Below are positions 5,904 through 6,198 of a stretch of DNA of 6,198 nt, piece by piece (position 1 is the first letter of the stretch; each line of letters starts with the position of its first letter). This stretch comes from an uncultured Mesorhizobium sp. (GTDB taxonomy: Bacteria > Pseudomonadota > Alphaproteobacteria > Rhizobiales > Rhizobiaceae): the NCBI GenBank assembly GCA_937958475.1, contig CALFXR010000039.1, positions 1-6,198 on the forward strand, read 5' to 3'. The notes under the pieces are model-generated. The model searched no databases and was not told the DNA's origin. It saw only the letters and a list, made by a program, of their open reading frames with translations. The position numbers and the translations under genes are program-made.

Positions 5904-6140
5904 TCAGAACGCCTTGAACGTGAGCGTCGTCAGGGAGCGGACGATGCCGGGGACATCGGCGACGTTGTCGTTGATGAATTTGCCGATATCCGTTCCGTCC
6001 TCGATGTAGATCTTCATGAGGAGATCGTACTCGCCGCTCGTCGAGTAGAGCTCCGAGGCCACCTCGCGCTCGAAGAGCGCGTCGGCGACGTCATAGGTGC
6101 GACCGGGCTGGCATTGCAGCTGCACGAAAACGGCTCTCAT
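5904..6140 (-). CDS. Stand-alone Lrp/AsnC ligand-binding (RAM) domain protein
   Basis: A 78-residue protein consisting only of the effector-binding, alpha-beta ferredoxin-like domain of Lrp/AsnC regulators. It shows a first strand MRAVFVQLQC, a helix DVADALFEREVASEL, the characteristic SGEYDLLMKIYIEDG turn and strand (35-49), a second helix DIGKFINDNVAD, and a final strand VRSLTTLTFKAF. The N-terminal helix-turn-helix of full regulators (~150 residues) is absent. The gene is not truncated: the ATG at 6140 has AGGAGG at 6145-6150, four bases upstream. Such single-domain members form dimers and higher oligomers and bind amino acids or similar small molecules; some may modulate full-length Lrp proteins or enzymes. 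The cyclase gene 45 bases downstream is probably cotranscribed, so I infer a ligand-sensing or enzyme-linked role for that pathway. Domain call confident; ligand unknown. Confidence 0.9.
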   Translation of the reverse strand: MRAVFVQLQCQPGRTYDVADALFEREVASELYSTSGEYDLLMKIYIEDGTDIGKFINDNVADVPGIVRSLTTLTFKAF

Positions 6141-6163
6141 CTTTCCTCCTGGAATCTGGCGCG

Positions 6164-6192
6164 ACCTTTGCCCCGCGGCGTCAGCCTGTCAA
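6164..6192 (-). promoter_or_regulatory. Possible promoter of the Lrp-domain/cyclase unit
   Basis: On the minus strand a perfect TTGACA (6192-6187) is followed after 17 bases by AAAGGT (6169-6164), a poor -10 element. Transcription would begin about 15-20 bases before the AGGAGG at 6150-6145, a sensible leader length. The -35 match is the main support; the window ends just beyond, so upstream operators cannot be seen. Confidence 0.35.
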
Positions 6193-6198
6193 CAGCGT

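Overview
This is a GC-rich (roughly two-thirds G+C), densely coded window. It looks like chromosomal DNA of an alphaproteobacterium, most likely of the Rhizobiales (Hyphomicrobiales). The main reason is the pairing of the end of a mitofilin/Mic60-type (COG4223) gene with a HemY-N-domain gene, which is a typical alphaproteobacterial neighbourhood. No IS element, integrase, tRNA, rRNA, CRISPR array or phage gene is visible, and base composition is even throughout. I read it as core rather than recently acquired DNA.

Left half, plus strand, four genes in tight series: the last 81 codons of a mitofilin/Mic60-like membrane protein (1-246); a HemY-like inner-membrane TPR protein with a long Pro/Ala tail (260-1900); a 155-residue TerB-family protein (1954-2421); and a class I glutamine amidotransferase (2429-3190). 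Gaps are 13, 53 and 7 bases, so they are probably one transcription unit, continuing upstream of the window. The first two genes point to an envelope or inner-membrane organisation role. TerB and the amidotransferase are co-located without a clear shared pathway.

Right half, minus strand, read from right to left: a stand-alone Lrp/AsnC ligand-binding (RAM) domain protein without a DNA-binding domain (6140-5904); a metal-dependent cyclase/hydrolase of the kynurenine-formamidase/isatin-hydrolase superfamily (5858-5088); a small secreted protein of unknown family (4876-4532, GTG start); and a 12-helix MFS exporter of the EntS/MFS_3 type (4373-3141). The first two probably form a bicistron. The other two are separated by 211 and 158 bases and may have their own promoters. 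The MFS gene converges on the amidotransferase gene and their 3' ends overlap by 50 bases.

I do not see an obviously new system. The items most worth following are the Mic60-HemY-TerB-amidotransferase linkage, the Lrp-domain/cyclase pair, the unknown secreted two-cysteine protein, and the concentration of GANTC (CcrM-type) sites in front of the minus-strand genes. Long alternative-frame and antisense open frames are present, but they look like GC-rich shadows.
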